Both the position numbers and the translations under genes were made by a program. From Eulemur rufifrons (lineage: Eukaryota > Chordata > Mammalia > Primates > Lemuridae): a stretch of 64,000 nt of DNA. The notes under the pieces were generated by a model. That model worked only from the letters and a program-made list of their open reading frames with translations, searched no databases and was not told where the DNA came from. Every line of letters begins with the position of its first letter. Within the stretch, counting starts at the first letter, position 1. Where the stretch lies: positions 124,001 to 188,000 of the forward strand of contig NW_027182958.1 of assembly GCF_041146395.1 (NCBI RefSeq), read 5' to 3'. Below are positions 25,166 through 38,660 of this stretch, one piece after another.

Positions 25166-27840
25166 TGGTGTTTTCTAGGCATGCTAAACTCTAGTTTGGA
25201 CGAAGTTTGAGAATCACATATAAGAAAGCTTAGAGTCGCTTAAAGCAAATCTCTGGGTGTGGAATGTAGGCGTGCTAAACTCTAATTTGGTCTCAGAGTG
25301 AGAGTCATATATGGGAAGGCTTACATTCCCTCAGAGAAAGCAACGATGGTGTGGTGGTTTGTAGGCATACTGAACTCTAGTTTGGAAGAAGTAGGAGAAT
25401 GATATAAGGGAACGCTTACATTCATGCAGAGAAAGCAATTATGGGGTGGCTTTTTTGTACCCATGCTAATCTCTACTTTGGAAGAAGTTATATAGGAAAG
25501 CTTACACTCATTTATAGAAACCAACTTTCGGGGGATGGACGGTAGGCCTGCAAAACTCTACTTTGGAAGAAGGGGGAGAGTCATATTGGGGCCACGTACA
25601 TTGACTCAGAGAAATCAAGGATGGGGTTGTGGTTTGTAGGCATACTAAACTCTAGTTTGGAAGAAGTACGAGAATCATATATAGGAACGCTTACATTCAT
25701 GCAGAGAAAGCAACTATGGAGTGATGTTTGTATGCCTACTAAACGATAGTTTGGAGGATGTTCGAGAGTCATATCTGGAAAGCTTACAGTCATTTAGAGA
25801 AAGAAACTCTCTGGGGGTGGTTCGTAGGCCTGCTAAACTCTATTTTCAATGAAGTGTTAGAATCATATACAGGAACTCTTACATTCACTCAGAGAAAGCA
25901 ACGTTGGGGTGGCCGTTTGTGAGCATACTAAACTCTACTTTGGAAGAGGTACGAGAGACATAAATACGAACGCTTACATTAACACAGAGAAAGCAAATAC
26001 GGGGTGCTGTAGTGCAGGCATGCTAAACTATAGATTGGAAGAAGTTCGAAAGCTGACAGTCACTTAGAGAAAGCAACTCTTGGCGGGTGATTTTTAGGTC
26101 TGCTAAATTGTATTTTGAAAGACGTACCAGAGTCATATACAAACGCTTACATTCATGCAGAGAAAGAAACTATGGGGTGATGTGTTGTTGGCATGCTAAA
26201 CTGCAGTTTGGAAAGAGTTCAAGAGTGTTATAAAGGATAGCTTACAGTCACCTAGAGAAAGCAACACTCGGGACAGCTTTGCAAGCCTCTAAACACTAAT
26301 TAGCAGCAATTGTGAGAGTCAAATGGGAACGCTTACATTCACGGAGAGAACACGTTTGGGTGGTGGTTTGTAGGCATAATAACTGTAGTTCGGAAGAAGT
26401 AGGAGAATCATATATATGAACGGTTACATTCACGCAGAGAAAGCAACTGTTGGGTGGTGTATGTACGCATGTTAATCTATACTTTGGAGGAAGTTCGAGA
26501 GTCATATCTGGGGAAAATTGCAGTCACTTAGAGAAAGCAACCATCGGGGGCCGTTTTGTAGATCTGCTAAATTCTATTTTGGAAGAAGAGTGAAAGTCAT
26601 ATGTGGGAACGCTTATGTTCACTCAGAGAAATCAACGATGGGGCAGTGTTTCCTTGGCATGCTAAACTGTAGTTTGGAAGAAGTTCGCGAGTCTTATATA
26701 AGAAAGCTTACAGTCACCTAGAGAAAGTAACTCTCGGCAGATTGTTTCTAAGCATGCTAAACTCTAATTTGCATCAATTGTGAGAGTCAAACATGGGAAC
26801 GCTTACATTCACTCTGAGAACGCAACGTTTGGGTGGTGGTTTGTAAGCATTCTAAACTGTATTTTGGAGGAAGTAGGAGAGTCATATATACGAATGCTTA
26901 CATTCACGCAGAGAAAGCAACTCTGTGATCGTATTTTGTTGGCATGCTAAACTGTGGTTTGGAAGAAGTTCGAGAGCCTTATATAGGAAAGATTACAGTG
27001 ACACAGAGAAAACAACTCTCTATAGTTTGTTGGTAGGTCTGCTAAACTGTAGTTTGGATGAAGTGTGAGAACGCTTGCATTCACTCAGAGAAAGAACTTT
27101 GTCGTGGTGGTTTGTAGGAATAACAACTGTAGTTCGAAGAAGTAGGAGAGTCATATATGAACGGTTACATTCACGCAGAGAAAGCAACTGTGGGGTGGCG
27201 TATGTAATCATCATAATCTGTAGTTTGGAGGAAGTTCGAGAGTCATATCTGGGGAAAATTAGAGTCACTTAGAGAAAGGAACCATCGGGGGCTGGTGTGT
27301 AGGTCTGCTAAATTCTATTTTGGAAAAAGAGTGAGAGTCATATATGGGAACGCTTATGTTCACTCAGAGAAATCAACGATGGGGCGCTGTATTGTTGGCA
27401 TGCTAAACTGTAGTTTGGAAGAAGTTCGAGAGTCTTATATAGGAAAGTTTACAGTCACCTAGAGAAAGCAACTCACAGGAGGTGGTTTGTAGGCCGCTAA
27501 ACTCTAATTTGGATGAAGTGAAAGAGGCATACATGGATACGCTTCATTCACTCAGAGAAAGGTAAATTGGGGTGCCGGTTTGTAGGTATACTAACTCCAG
27601 TTTGGAAGAAGTACGAGAGTCATATATATGAACGCTTATATGGACGCAGAGAAAGCAACTATGGGTGGTGTTTTGTAGGCCTGCTAAAATATAGTTTGGA
27701 AGAAGTTCAAAAGCAGACAGTCACTTAGAGAAAGCAACTCTTGGCGGTGGATTTTTAGGTCTGCTAAATTGTATTTTGAAAGAGGTACCAGTGTCATATA
27801 TTCAAACGCTTACATTCAGGCAGAGAAAGGAACTGTGGGG
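25166..27840 (+). repeat. Satellite HOR unit 3 (2675 bp)
   Basis: Same start word as units 1 and 2. After GCAGCAATTGTGAGAGTCAA (about 26300) it carries a ~0.5-kb block, to about 26800, that ends in a second CAATTGTGAGAGTCAAACAT. Units 1 and 2 can be derived from it by a deletion between these two copies. The inverted arm also has this block, so the longer form is probably older. Confidence 0.8.
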
Positions 27841-30617
27841 TGGTGTTTTCTAGGCGTGCTAAACTCTAGTTTGGACGAAGTTTGAGAATCACATATAAGA
27901 AAGCTTAGAGTCACATAGAGAAAGCAAATCTCTGGTTGTGGAATGTAGGTGTGCTAAACTCTATTTTGGTTTAGATTGAGAGTCATATATGGAAAGGGTT
28001 ACATTCACTCAGAGAAAGCAACGATGGTGTGGTGGTTTGTAGGCATACTAAACTCTAGTTTGGAAGAACTAGGAAAATGATATTTGGGAACGCTTACATT
28101 CATGCAGAGAAAGCAATTATGGGGTGGCTTTTTTGTACCCATGCTAATCTCTAGTTTGGAAGAAGTTATATAAGAAAGCGTACACTCATGTATAGAAACC
28201 AACTTTCGGGGGATGAACGGTAGGCCTGCAAAACTCTACTTTGGAAGAAGTGGGAGAGTCATATTGGGGACCACGTACATTGACTCAGAGAAATCAAGGA
28301 TGGGGTTGTGGTTTGTAGGCATACTAAACTCTAGTTTGGAGGAAGTACGAGAATCATATATAGAAACGCTTACATTCATGCAGAGAAAGCAACTATGGAG
28401 TGATGTTTGTATGCCTACTAAACTATAGTTTGGAGGAAGTTTAGAATCTTATATAGCAAAGCTTACAGTCACCTAGAGAGAGCAACTCTCGGGAGATGGT
28501 TTCTAAGCCTGATAATTTTCACCAACTCTTAAAGTCAAATATGGGAAGGTTTACATCCACTCAGAACGCAAGGTTTGGGTTATAGTTTGTGGCCATAATT
28601 GTAGTTCGGAAGAAGAAGGAATGTCATATATATGAACGGTTACATTCACGCAGAGAAACCAGCTATGGAGTGATGTGTGTATGCCTACTAAACTATAGTT
28701 TGGAGGATGTTCGAGAGTCATATCTGGAAAGCTTACAGTCATTTAGAGAAAGAAACTCTCGGGGGGTGGTTCGTAGGCCTGCTAAACTCTATTTTCAATG
28801 AAGTGTTAAAATCATATACAGGAACGCTTACATTCACTCAGAGAAAGCAACGTTGGAGTGGCCGTTTGTGAGCATACTAAACTCTACTTTGGAAGAGGTA
28901 CGAGAGACATAAATACGAACGCTTACATTAACACAGAGAAAGCAAATACGGGGTGCTGTAGTGCAGGCATGCTAAACTATAGATTGGAAGAAGTTCGAAA
29001 GCTGACAGTCACTTAGAGAAAGCAACTCTTGGCGGGTGATTTTTTAAGTCTGCTAAATTGTATTTTGAAAGACGTGTCAGAGTCTTATATACAAACGCTT
29101 ACATTAATGTGTAGAAAGAAACTATGGGGTGATGTGTTGTGGGGATGCTAAACTGCAGTTTGGAAGAAGTTCGAGAGTGTTATATAGGATAGCTTACAGT
29201 CACCTAGAGAAAGCAACACTCAGGAGAGCTTTGCAAGCCTGCTAAACTCTAACTAGCAGCAATTGTGAGAGTCAAACATGGGAACGCTTACATTCACGGA
29301 GAGAATACAACGTTTGCGTGGTTGTTTGTAGGCATAATAACTGTAGTTCGGAAGAAGTAGGAGAGTCATATATATGAACGGTTACATTCACGCAGAGAAA
29401 GCAACTGTTGGGTGGCGTATGTATGCATGCTAATCTGTAGTTTGGAGGAATTTCGAGAGTCATATCTGGGGAAAATTGCAGTCACTTAGAGAAAGCAACC
29501 ATCGGGGGCCGTTTTGTAGATCTGCTAAATTCTATTTTGGAAGAAGAGTGAGAGTCATATATGGGAACGCTTATGATCATGAAGAGAAATCAACTATGGG
29601 GCGGTGTTTTGTTGGCATGCTAAACTGTAGTTTGGAAGAAGTTGGCGAGTCTTACATAGGAAAGATTACAGTCACCTAGAGAAAGCAACTCTCGGGAGAT
29701 TGTTTCTAAGCATGCTAAATTCTAGTTTGCATCAATTGTGAGAGTCAAACATGGGTACGCTTACATTCACTCTGAGAACGCAACGTTTGGGTGGTGGTTT
29801 GTAAGCATTCTAAACTGTATTTTGGAGGAAGTAGGAGAGTCATATATACGAATGCTTACATTCACGCAGAGAAAGCAACTCTGTGGTCGTATTTTGTTGG
29901 CATGCTAAACTGTGGTTTGGAAGAAGTTCGAGAGCCTTACATAGGAAAGATTACAGTGACACAGAGAAAAACAAATCTCTGTAGTTTGTTTGTAGGTCTG
30001 CTAAACTGTAATTTGGATGAAGTGTGAGAACGCTTGCATTCACTCAGAGAAAGAACGTTGTCGTGATGGTTTGTAGGAATAAATGCTGTAGTTCAAAAGA
30101 AGTAAGAGAGTCATATATGAACGGTTACATTCACGAAGAGAAAGCAACTGCGGGGTGGCCTATGTAATCATCATAATCTAGTTTGGAGGAAGTTCGAGAG
30201 TCATATGTGGGAAAAATTAGAGTCACCTAGAGAATTGGAACCATCGGGTGTTGTGTAGGTCTGCTAAATTCTATTTTGTAAGAAGAGTGAGAGTCATATA
30301 TGGGAACGCTTATGTTCACTCAGGGAAATCAACGATGGGGCGCTGTATTGTTGGCATGCTAAACTGTAGTTTGGAAGAAGTTCGAGAGTCTTATATAGGA
30401 AAGTTTACAGTCACCTAGAGAAAGCAACTCACAGGAGGTGGTTTGTGGGCCGCTAAACTCTAATTTGGATGAAGTGAAAGAGGCATACATGGATACGCTT
30501 CATTCACTCAGAGAAAGGTAAATTTGGGTGCCGGTTTGTAGGTATACTAACTCCAGTTTGGAAGAAGTACGAGAGTCATATATATGAACGCTTATATGGA
30601 CGCAGAGAAAGCAACTA

Positions 30618-30631
30618 TGGGGTGGTGTTTT
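30618..30631 (+). repeat. Target-site duplication, left copy
   Basis: TGGGGTGGTGTTTT, identical to 30970-30983. Its last four T merge with the poly-T of the inserted Alu. It lies at the end of a type-1 satellite monomer. Confidence 0.88.
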
Positions 30632-30689
30632 TTTTTTTTTTTTTTTTTTTTTGAGACAGAGTCTCACTCTGTTGCCCAGGCTAGAGTGA

Positions 30690-30824
<135 letters not shown>

Positions 30825-30856
30825 TAGCTGTCCATATAATTTCTTTCTATTTTTAG

Positions 30857-31876
<1,020 letters not shown>

Positions 31877-32442
31877 GGTGGTGTTTTGTAGGCATGCAAA
31901 TCTCTAGTTTCGAAGAAGTTAAGAGTAATAGGAAAGCTTACAGTCTCATAGAGAAAGCAACCCTTGGGGGCCGGTTTGTAGTTCTGCTAAATTCTATTTT
32001 GGATGAAGTGTGAATCATAAACGGGAACGCTAACATTCACTCAGAGAAAGCAGGGTTGCGGTGGTGATTTTTAGTCACACTAAACTGGAGTTTGGAGGAA
32101 GTACGAGAATAAAAGAATGCTTACATTCACTCAGAAAAAGCAACGTTGGGGAGGTGGTTGGTAGGTGTACTATACTTTGGAAGAAGTACGAGCGTGATGC
32201 ATAGGAATGCTTACATGCACGCAAACTATGGGGTGGCATTTTATTGGCATGCTAAACTATGTTCCAAAGTCATATATAGGAAAGCTTATAGTGAGAGAAA
32301 GCAACTCTTGGGCGGTGTTTTGTAGGTCCGGCAAATTGCATTTTGAAAGCAGTCCGAGATTCGTATAAGGGAAGGCCTATATCCACTTAGAGAAAGCAAT
32401 GTTAGGCTGGTGGTTTGTAGGCATACTAAACGGTATTTTGGA
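31877..32442 (+). repeat. Innermost forward satellite monomers
   Basis: Six or seven irregular monomers with small deletions (for example GAATAAAAGAATGC and CATGCACGCAAACTATGGGG). The last stops in mid-monomer at TAAACGGTATTTTGG. Confidence 0.75.
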
Positions 32443-32450
32443 ACTCGTAT
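32437..32450. other. Satellite inversion point
   Basis: A forward monomer breaks off at GGTATTTTGGAA and an inverted monomer is picked up at CTCGTATGTATGACTCTCAC with no spacer. All monomers to the left read forward and all to the right read reverse. The exact base is uncertain by a few positions. Confidence 0.88.
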
Positions 32451-34091
32451 GTATGACTCTCACACTTGATCCAAATTAGAGTTCACCAGGCCTATAAACC
32501 ACATCCTGAGAGTTGCTTTCTCTAGGTGAATGTAAGCTTTCCTATGTAAAACTCTCGAACTTCTTCCAAACTACAGTTTAGCATGCCAACAATACACCAC
32601 CGCATCGTTGCTTTCTCTGAGTGAACATAAGCATTCCCTTATAGGAATCACTTTTTCCAAAATAGAATTTAGCAGACCTAAAAACCAGTCCCCGATGGTT
32701 GATTTAGCTATGTGACTGTAATTTTCCCCAGATATGACTCTCAAACTTCCTCCAAAGTATAGATTAACATGCGTACATACACCACCCAACAGTTTCTTTC
32801 TCTGTGTGAATGTAACTGTTCATATATATGACTCTCCTACTTCTTCCGACCTACAGTTATTATGCTTACAAACGACCACCCAAACGTTGTGTTCTCTGAG
32901 TGAATGTAAGCGTTCCCATATTTGACTCTCACAATTGCTGCTAATTAGTGTTTAGAGGCTTGCAAAGCTGTCCCTAGTGTTGTTTTCTCTAGGTGACTGT
33001 AAGCTATCCTATATAACACTCTGGAACTCCTTCCAAACTGCAGTTTAGCATGCCAACAACACATCACCCCATAGTTTCTTTCTCTGCATGAATGTAAGCG
33101 TTTGTATATATGACTCTGGTACGTCCTTCAAAATACAATTTAGCAGACCTAAAAATCACCCGCCAAGAGTTGCTTTCTCTAAGTGACTGTCAGCTTTCGA
33201 ACTTCTTCCAATCTATAGTTTAGCATGCCTGCACTACAGCACCCCGTATTTGCTTTCTCTGTGTTAATGTAAGCGTTCGTATTTATGTCTCTCGTACCTC
33301 TTCCAAAGTAGAGTTTAGTATGCTCACAAACGGCCACCCCAACGTTGCTTTCTCTGAGTGAATGTAAGCGTTCCTGTATATGATTCTAACACTTCATTGA
33401 AAATAGAGTTTAGCAGGCCTACGAACCATCCCCAGAGAGTTGCTTTCTCTAAATGACTGTAAGCTTTCCAGATATGACTCTCGAACATCCTCCAAACTAT
33501 AGTTTAGTAGGTATACAAACATCACTCCATAGTTGCTTTCTCTGCATGAATGTAAGCGTTCGTATATATGATTCTCGCACTACTTCCAAACTAGAGTTTA
33601 GTATGCCTACAAACCACAACCCCATCGTTGATTTCTCCGAGTGAATGTACCCAGTCCCCCATATGACTCTCCCCCTTCTTCCAAAGTAGAGTTTTGCAGG
33701 CCTACAAATCATCCCCCGAAAGTTGGTTTCTATAAATGACGGTACGCTTTCCTATATATTACTCTTTAACTTCTTGAAAAATAGAGATTTGCATGGCTAC
33801 AAAAAAGCCACCCCATAATTGCTTTCTCTGCATGAATGTAAGCGTTCCCATATATCATTCTCCTACTTCTTCCAAACTAGAGTTCAGTATGCCTACAAAC
33901 CACCACATCATCGTTGGTTTCTCTGAGGGAATGTAAGCCTTCCCATATATGACTCTCACTCTGAAACCAAAATAGAGTTTAGCACGCCTACATTCCACAC
34001 CCAGAGATTTGCTTTAAGCGACTCTAAGCTTTCTTATATGTGATTCTCAAACTTCGTCCAAACTAGAGTTTAGCATGCCTAGAAAACACCA
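32443..34091 (-). repeat. Inverted arm: single HOR-like unit, partial
   Basis: Corresponds to the first part of a satellite HOR unit. It contains the GAGGCTTGCAAAGCTGTCCC and CATGCCTGCACTACAGC landmarks and the internal block of unit 3 (TCTCCTACTTCTTCCGACCT and following). It then breaks off at the inversion point. Confidence 0.72.
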
Positions 34092-36755
34092 CCCCAGAGT
34101 TGCTTTCTCTGAATGAATGTAAGCGTTTGTATATATGACTCTGGTACTTCTTTCAAAATACAGTTTAGCACACCGAAAAATCAACCGCCGAGAGTTGCTT
34201 TCTCTAAGTGACTGTCTGTTTTCGAACTTCTTCCAAATTATATTTTAGCATGCCTACAAAACACCACCCCATAGTTGCTTTCTCGGCATCAATATAAGCG
34301 TTCATATATATGCCTCTCTCACTTCATCTAAATTAGAGTTTAGCAGGCCTACAAACCACACCCCGTGAGTTGCTTTCTCTAGGTGACTGTAAACTTTCCT
34401 ATATAAGAATCTCCAACTTCTTTCAAACTACACCATGCCAACAAAACACCACACCGTGGTTGCTTTCTCTGAGTGAACATAAGCGTTCCCATATATGACT
34501 CACACTCTGTTTCCAAAATAGAATTTAGCAGATCTACAAATCAGCCCAAGATGGTTCCTTTCTCTAAGTGACTGTAATTATCCCCAGATATGACTCTCGC
34601 ACTTCCGCCAAACTACAGATCAACATGCATACATCGCCACCCCACAGTTGCGTTCTCTGCGTGAATGTAACCTTTCATATATATGACTCTCCTACTTCTT
34701 CCCAACTACAGTTATTATGCCTTCAAACCATCACGATGTTTCTTTCTCTGAGTGAATGAATGCAAGCGTTCTCACATTTCATCCAAATTAGAGTTTAGCA
34801 GGCCTACGAATAAACTTCCGAGAGTTGTTTTCTCTGTGTCACTGTAATCTTTCCTATATAAGGCTCTCGAACTTCTTCCAAACCACAGTTTAGCATGCCA
34901 ACAAAATACGACCCCAGAGTTGCTTTCTCTGCCTGAATGTAAGCGTTCATATATATGACTCTCGTACTTCCTCCAAAATACAGTTTAGAATGCCTACAAA
35001 CCACCACCCAAACGTTGCGTTCTCTGAATGAATGAAAGCATTCCCATGTTTGACTCTCACAATTGATGCAAAGTAGAGTTTAGCAGGCCAAGAAAGGCTC
35101 TCCCGAGAGTTGCTTTCTCTAGGTGACTGTAAGCTTTCCTAAATAAGACTCTCCAACTTCTTCCAAACTACAGGTTAACATGCCCACAAAACATCACCCC
35201 ATGGTTTTTTCTTTGCATGAATGTAAGCATTAGTATATATGACTCTGGTACTTCTTTCAAAATACAATTTAGCAGACCTAAAAATCACCCACCAAGAGTT
35301 GCTTTCTCTAAGTGACTGTTCAGGTTTAGAACTTCTTCCAAACTATAGCATGCTTACAAAACACCACCCCGTAGTTGCTTTCTCTGTGTGAATGTAAGCG
35401 TTCCCAAATATTCTCGTACTTCTTCCAAACTATTTAGTATGCCTACAAAAACCACCCCAGTGTTGTTTCTCTGAGGGAATGTAAGCGGTCCCATGTTTGA
35501 CTCTCACACTTCATCCAAATTAGAGTTTAGCATGTGTACAAAAAAATCTCCCGAGAGTTGCTTTCCCTAGGTGACGGCAATCTTTCCTGTATAAGGTTCT
35601 CCAACTTCTTCCAAACTGCAGTTTAGCATGCCTACAAAACCTGACGCCATAAGTGCTTTCTCTGCGTGAATGTAAGTGTTCCTATATAGGACTCTCGTAC
35701 TTCTTCCAAACTACAGTTTAGTATGCCCTACAAACCACCACCCAAACGTTGTTTTCTCTGAGTGAATGTAAGCGTTCCCATATATGACTCTCACACTTCA
35801 ACCAAAATAACTCTATTTCAACCAAAATAACTCTACATTCCACACCCAGAGAGTTGCTTTCTCTACGTGACTGTAAACTTTCCTATATATGACTCTCAAA
35901 CTTCGTCCAAACTAGAGTTTTGCAAGCCTACAAAACACCACCCCATAGTTGCATTCGGCGCCGGAATGTAAGCGGTTCTACATGTGATTCTCTTGCTTCT
36001 TCCAAATTTCAGGTTAGTATGCCTAGGAACCACAACCACAACGTTGCTTTCACTGAGTTCCCATATATTATTCTAACACTTCATTGAAATAGAGTTTAGC
36101 AGGCCTACGAAACACCCCCAAGAGTTCCTTTCTCTAAGTGACTGTAAGCTTCCCAGATATGGCTATTGAACTTCCTCCAAACTATATTTTAGTAGGAATA
36201 CAAACATCACTCCATAGTTGCTTTCTCTGCATGAAGGTAAGCGTTCCTATATACGATTCTCGTACTTCTTCCAAACTAGAGTTTAGTATGCCTACAAATC
36301 ACAATCCCATCGTTGAATTCTCTGAGTGAATGCACGCGGTCCCCAATATGACTCTCCCCCACTTCCAAACTGGAGTTTTGCAGGTGTACAAAACATCCCC
36401 CGAGAGTTGGTTTCTATGACTGTACCCTTTCCTACATATTACTCCTTAACTTCTTCCAAACTAGAGATTAGCATGGCTACAAAAACGCCACCCTATAATT
36501 GCTTTCTCTACGTGAATGTAAGCGTTCCCATATATCATTCTCCTACTTCTTCCAAACTAGAGTTTAGTATGCCTACAAACCACCACGCCGTCGTTGCTTT
36601 CTCTGAGGGAATGTAAGCTTTCCCATATATGACTCTCACTCTTAAACCAAAATAGAGTTTAGCAGGCCTACATTCCACACCCAGAGATTTGCTTTCTCTA
36701 AGTAACTCTAAGCTTTCTTATATGTGATTCTCAAACTTCGTCCAAACTAGAGTTT
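34092..36755 (-). repeat. Inverted arm: trimer zone
   Basis: Mirror of 18131-20757, with the same three monomer types in the same cycle. At about 36593-36650 it keeps a full type-3 monomer where the forward arm (about 18250) has lost ~50 bp. Confidence 0.72.
35797..35835 (-). repeat. 19-bp micro-duplication, inverted copy
   Basis: TTCAACCAAAATAACTCTA twice with one base between, the exact reverse complement of the duplication at 19013. Confidence 0.85.
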
Positions 36756-38051
36756 AGCATGCCTATAAAACACCACCCCATAGTTACTTTCAGTGCGTCA
36801 AAATGTATGTGCTCCTATATGTGATTCTCGTGCTTCTTCCAAACTGCAGTTTAGTAAGCCTACAAACAACCCCATCGTTGCTTTCTCTGATTGAATGTAA
36901 GCGTTCTCATATATGACTCTCACACTTCAACCAAAACAGGGCCTACAAACCACCCGCCAAGACTTGCTTTTTCAAAGTGGCTGTTACCTTTCCTATATAG
37001 GACTCTGGAACTTCTCCCAAGCTAGACTTTAACATGTCTACCTGACACTATTCCGTAGTTGCTCTCGCTGTGTGAATGTAAGCGTTCCTATATATGAGTC
37101 TTGTACTTCTTCCTAACTAGCATCTGGCATGCCAAAATAACACTCCCCCATAGTTGCTTTCTTTGAGTCAATGTAAACATTCCTATATATGTCTCTCGCA
37201 CTTCTTCCAAACTAGAGTTGAATAAGTCTACAAACCAATCCCCGACAGCTGTTTTCTCTGAACGAATTTAAGCGTTCCTATATATGACTATGGCACTTCC
37301 TCCAAACTAGAGTTTAGCAAGTCTACACTCCACCCCTGTTCGTTGCTTTCTCTAAGTTACTGTCAGCTTTCCTATACATGGCTCTCGAAATTTTCCAAAC
37401 TAGAGTAAGCATGCCTACTATACACCTACACATAATTGCTTTGTCTGAGTGAATATAAGCCTTCCTATATATGACTGTCGCACTTTTTCCAAATTAGAGT
37501 GTAGCCAGCCTGGAAAGCACCCCTTATAGTTGCTTTCATTGAGTGAATGTTAACATTCCTATGTATGACTCTCGCAACTTTTCCAATCTAAGATTTTAGC
37601 AATGCTACAAATCCCCCACCGAGAGTTCCTATACATAACTGTCCTCTTTTTCCAAGCTAGAGTTTAGGAAGCCTAGAAACCGTCCCCCCGTAGACGCTTT
37701 ATGTGAACGTAAGCGTTCCTATATATGACTCTCGCCTTCCTCCAAACTAGAACTTAGCAAGCCTACAAACCAACTCCCTATAATTGCTTTCTCTGAATGA
37801 ATGATATCGTTCCTACATAAGACTCTCGAACTTCTTCCAAACCAGAGTTTAACAAGCCAAAAAAGCACCCCCCATAGATGCTTCCTCTAACTCAAAGCTA
37901 ATATTCCTATATATGATTCAGCTTCTTCATCCAAACTAGAGTAAGGCAAGCCTACAAATCACACACCAATAGTTGCTTTCTATAAGTAAATGTAAGCATC
38001 CCTATATATGACTATAGCAATTCTTCCAAACTGGAGTTTAGCAAGCCTACA
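36756..38051 (-). repeat. Inverted arm: outer edge monomers
   Basis: Mirror of 16836-18130. Unordered monomers, mostly ending GCAAGCCTAC, the cassette-like form. A ~9-bp loss near 36938 (AACAGGGCCTACAAACC) distinguishes it from the forward arm. Confidence 0.7.
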
Positions 38052-38200
38052 GAACCCAGGACCCCACTCCATAGTACCCTGGGCATTGGCGCCTGCCTGT
38101 CATGCAGGACATAGGGGCGGACGCTCATCTCAGACACGGCATTGGTGGATTGTAGGCTTTTTTAAGTTTTTGAATTGAAAAAGTCTGAGAATTGGAATTC
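38052..38200 (+). repeat. Cassette D, satellite boundary
   Basis: Inverted copy of 16687-16835: GGCGCCTGCCTGTCATGCAG, TCAGACACGGCATTGGTGG, and a GATTGTAGGCTTTTTTAAGT tail. The boundary with the satellite is at the same base of the cassette on both arms. Confidence 0.85.
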
Positions 38201-38450
38201 GGTTTAGGGTAAGGTTAGGTGTTAGGGACTAGGATTAGCTTTAGGGGGTTAGGGTTTTAGGTTAGAATTAGGGTTAGGATTAATGTTAGGGTTAGAGATT
38301 AGGATTATGTTTAGTGGTTGGGTTTAGGTTTAAGGTGAGAGGCAAGAGTAAGGGTCAGGGATTAGGGTTACTGTTAGGAGTTAGATTCAGGGCTTACGAA
38401 GGGTTTGGTTTAGTGATAGGGTTAGGGCTTACGTTTAACGGTGTGTGTTA
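38201..38450 (+). repeat. Hexamer-like spacer between cassettes D and C
   Basis: Mutated TTAGGG DNA only; mirror of 16439-16686. Confidence 0.85.
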
Positions 38451-38582
38451 GGGCACGGGCCCTGTCTAACATACGGGGCACTGTGGGTGTAGAGCAAGGC
38501 TGTGTCCCCACTTCATCGTACCCTGGGTGTTGGGCTTCAACTGTCACGCACGACAAAGGCAGAGGCTCATCTCACGCATGGT
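38451..38582 (+). repeat. Cassette C
   Basis: GGGCACGGGCCCTGTCTAAC to GGCTCATCTCACGCATGG. Single copy on this arm; inverted partner at 16305. It enters hexamer DNA without a GTAGGCTT tail, as its partner does. Confidence 0.82.
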
Positions 38583-38660
38583 TAGGATTAAGGTTTAAGG
38601 TTAGGGTCAGGGTTGAGGGTTAGGGTGAGGGTTAAGAGAGTTAGGGTAAGGGGGTTAGGG

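Larger units (their letters stand above)
32443..38051 (-). repeat. Inverted arm of the ~95-bp satellite
   Basis: Monomers appear as reverse complement (GTTGCTTTCTCTGAGTGAAT, then AGCGTTCC, then AGAGTTTAGCAAGCCTAC). The arm follows the forward arm from its outer edge monomer by monomer. Paired positions sum to ~54887 at the outer edge and ~54838-54849 further in, the shift reflecting a few indels. It is ~10 kb shorter because it holds one HOR-like unit instead of four. Frames of up to ~96 codons on + mirror minus-strand frames of the forward arm and are not taken as genes. Confidence 0.92.
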
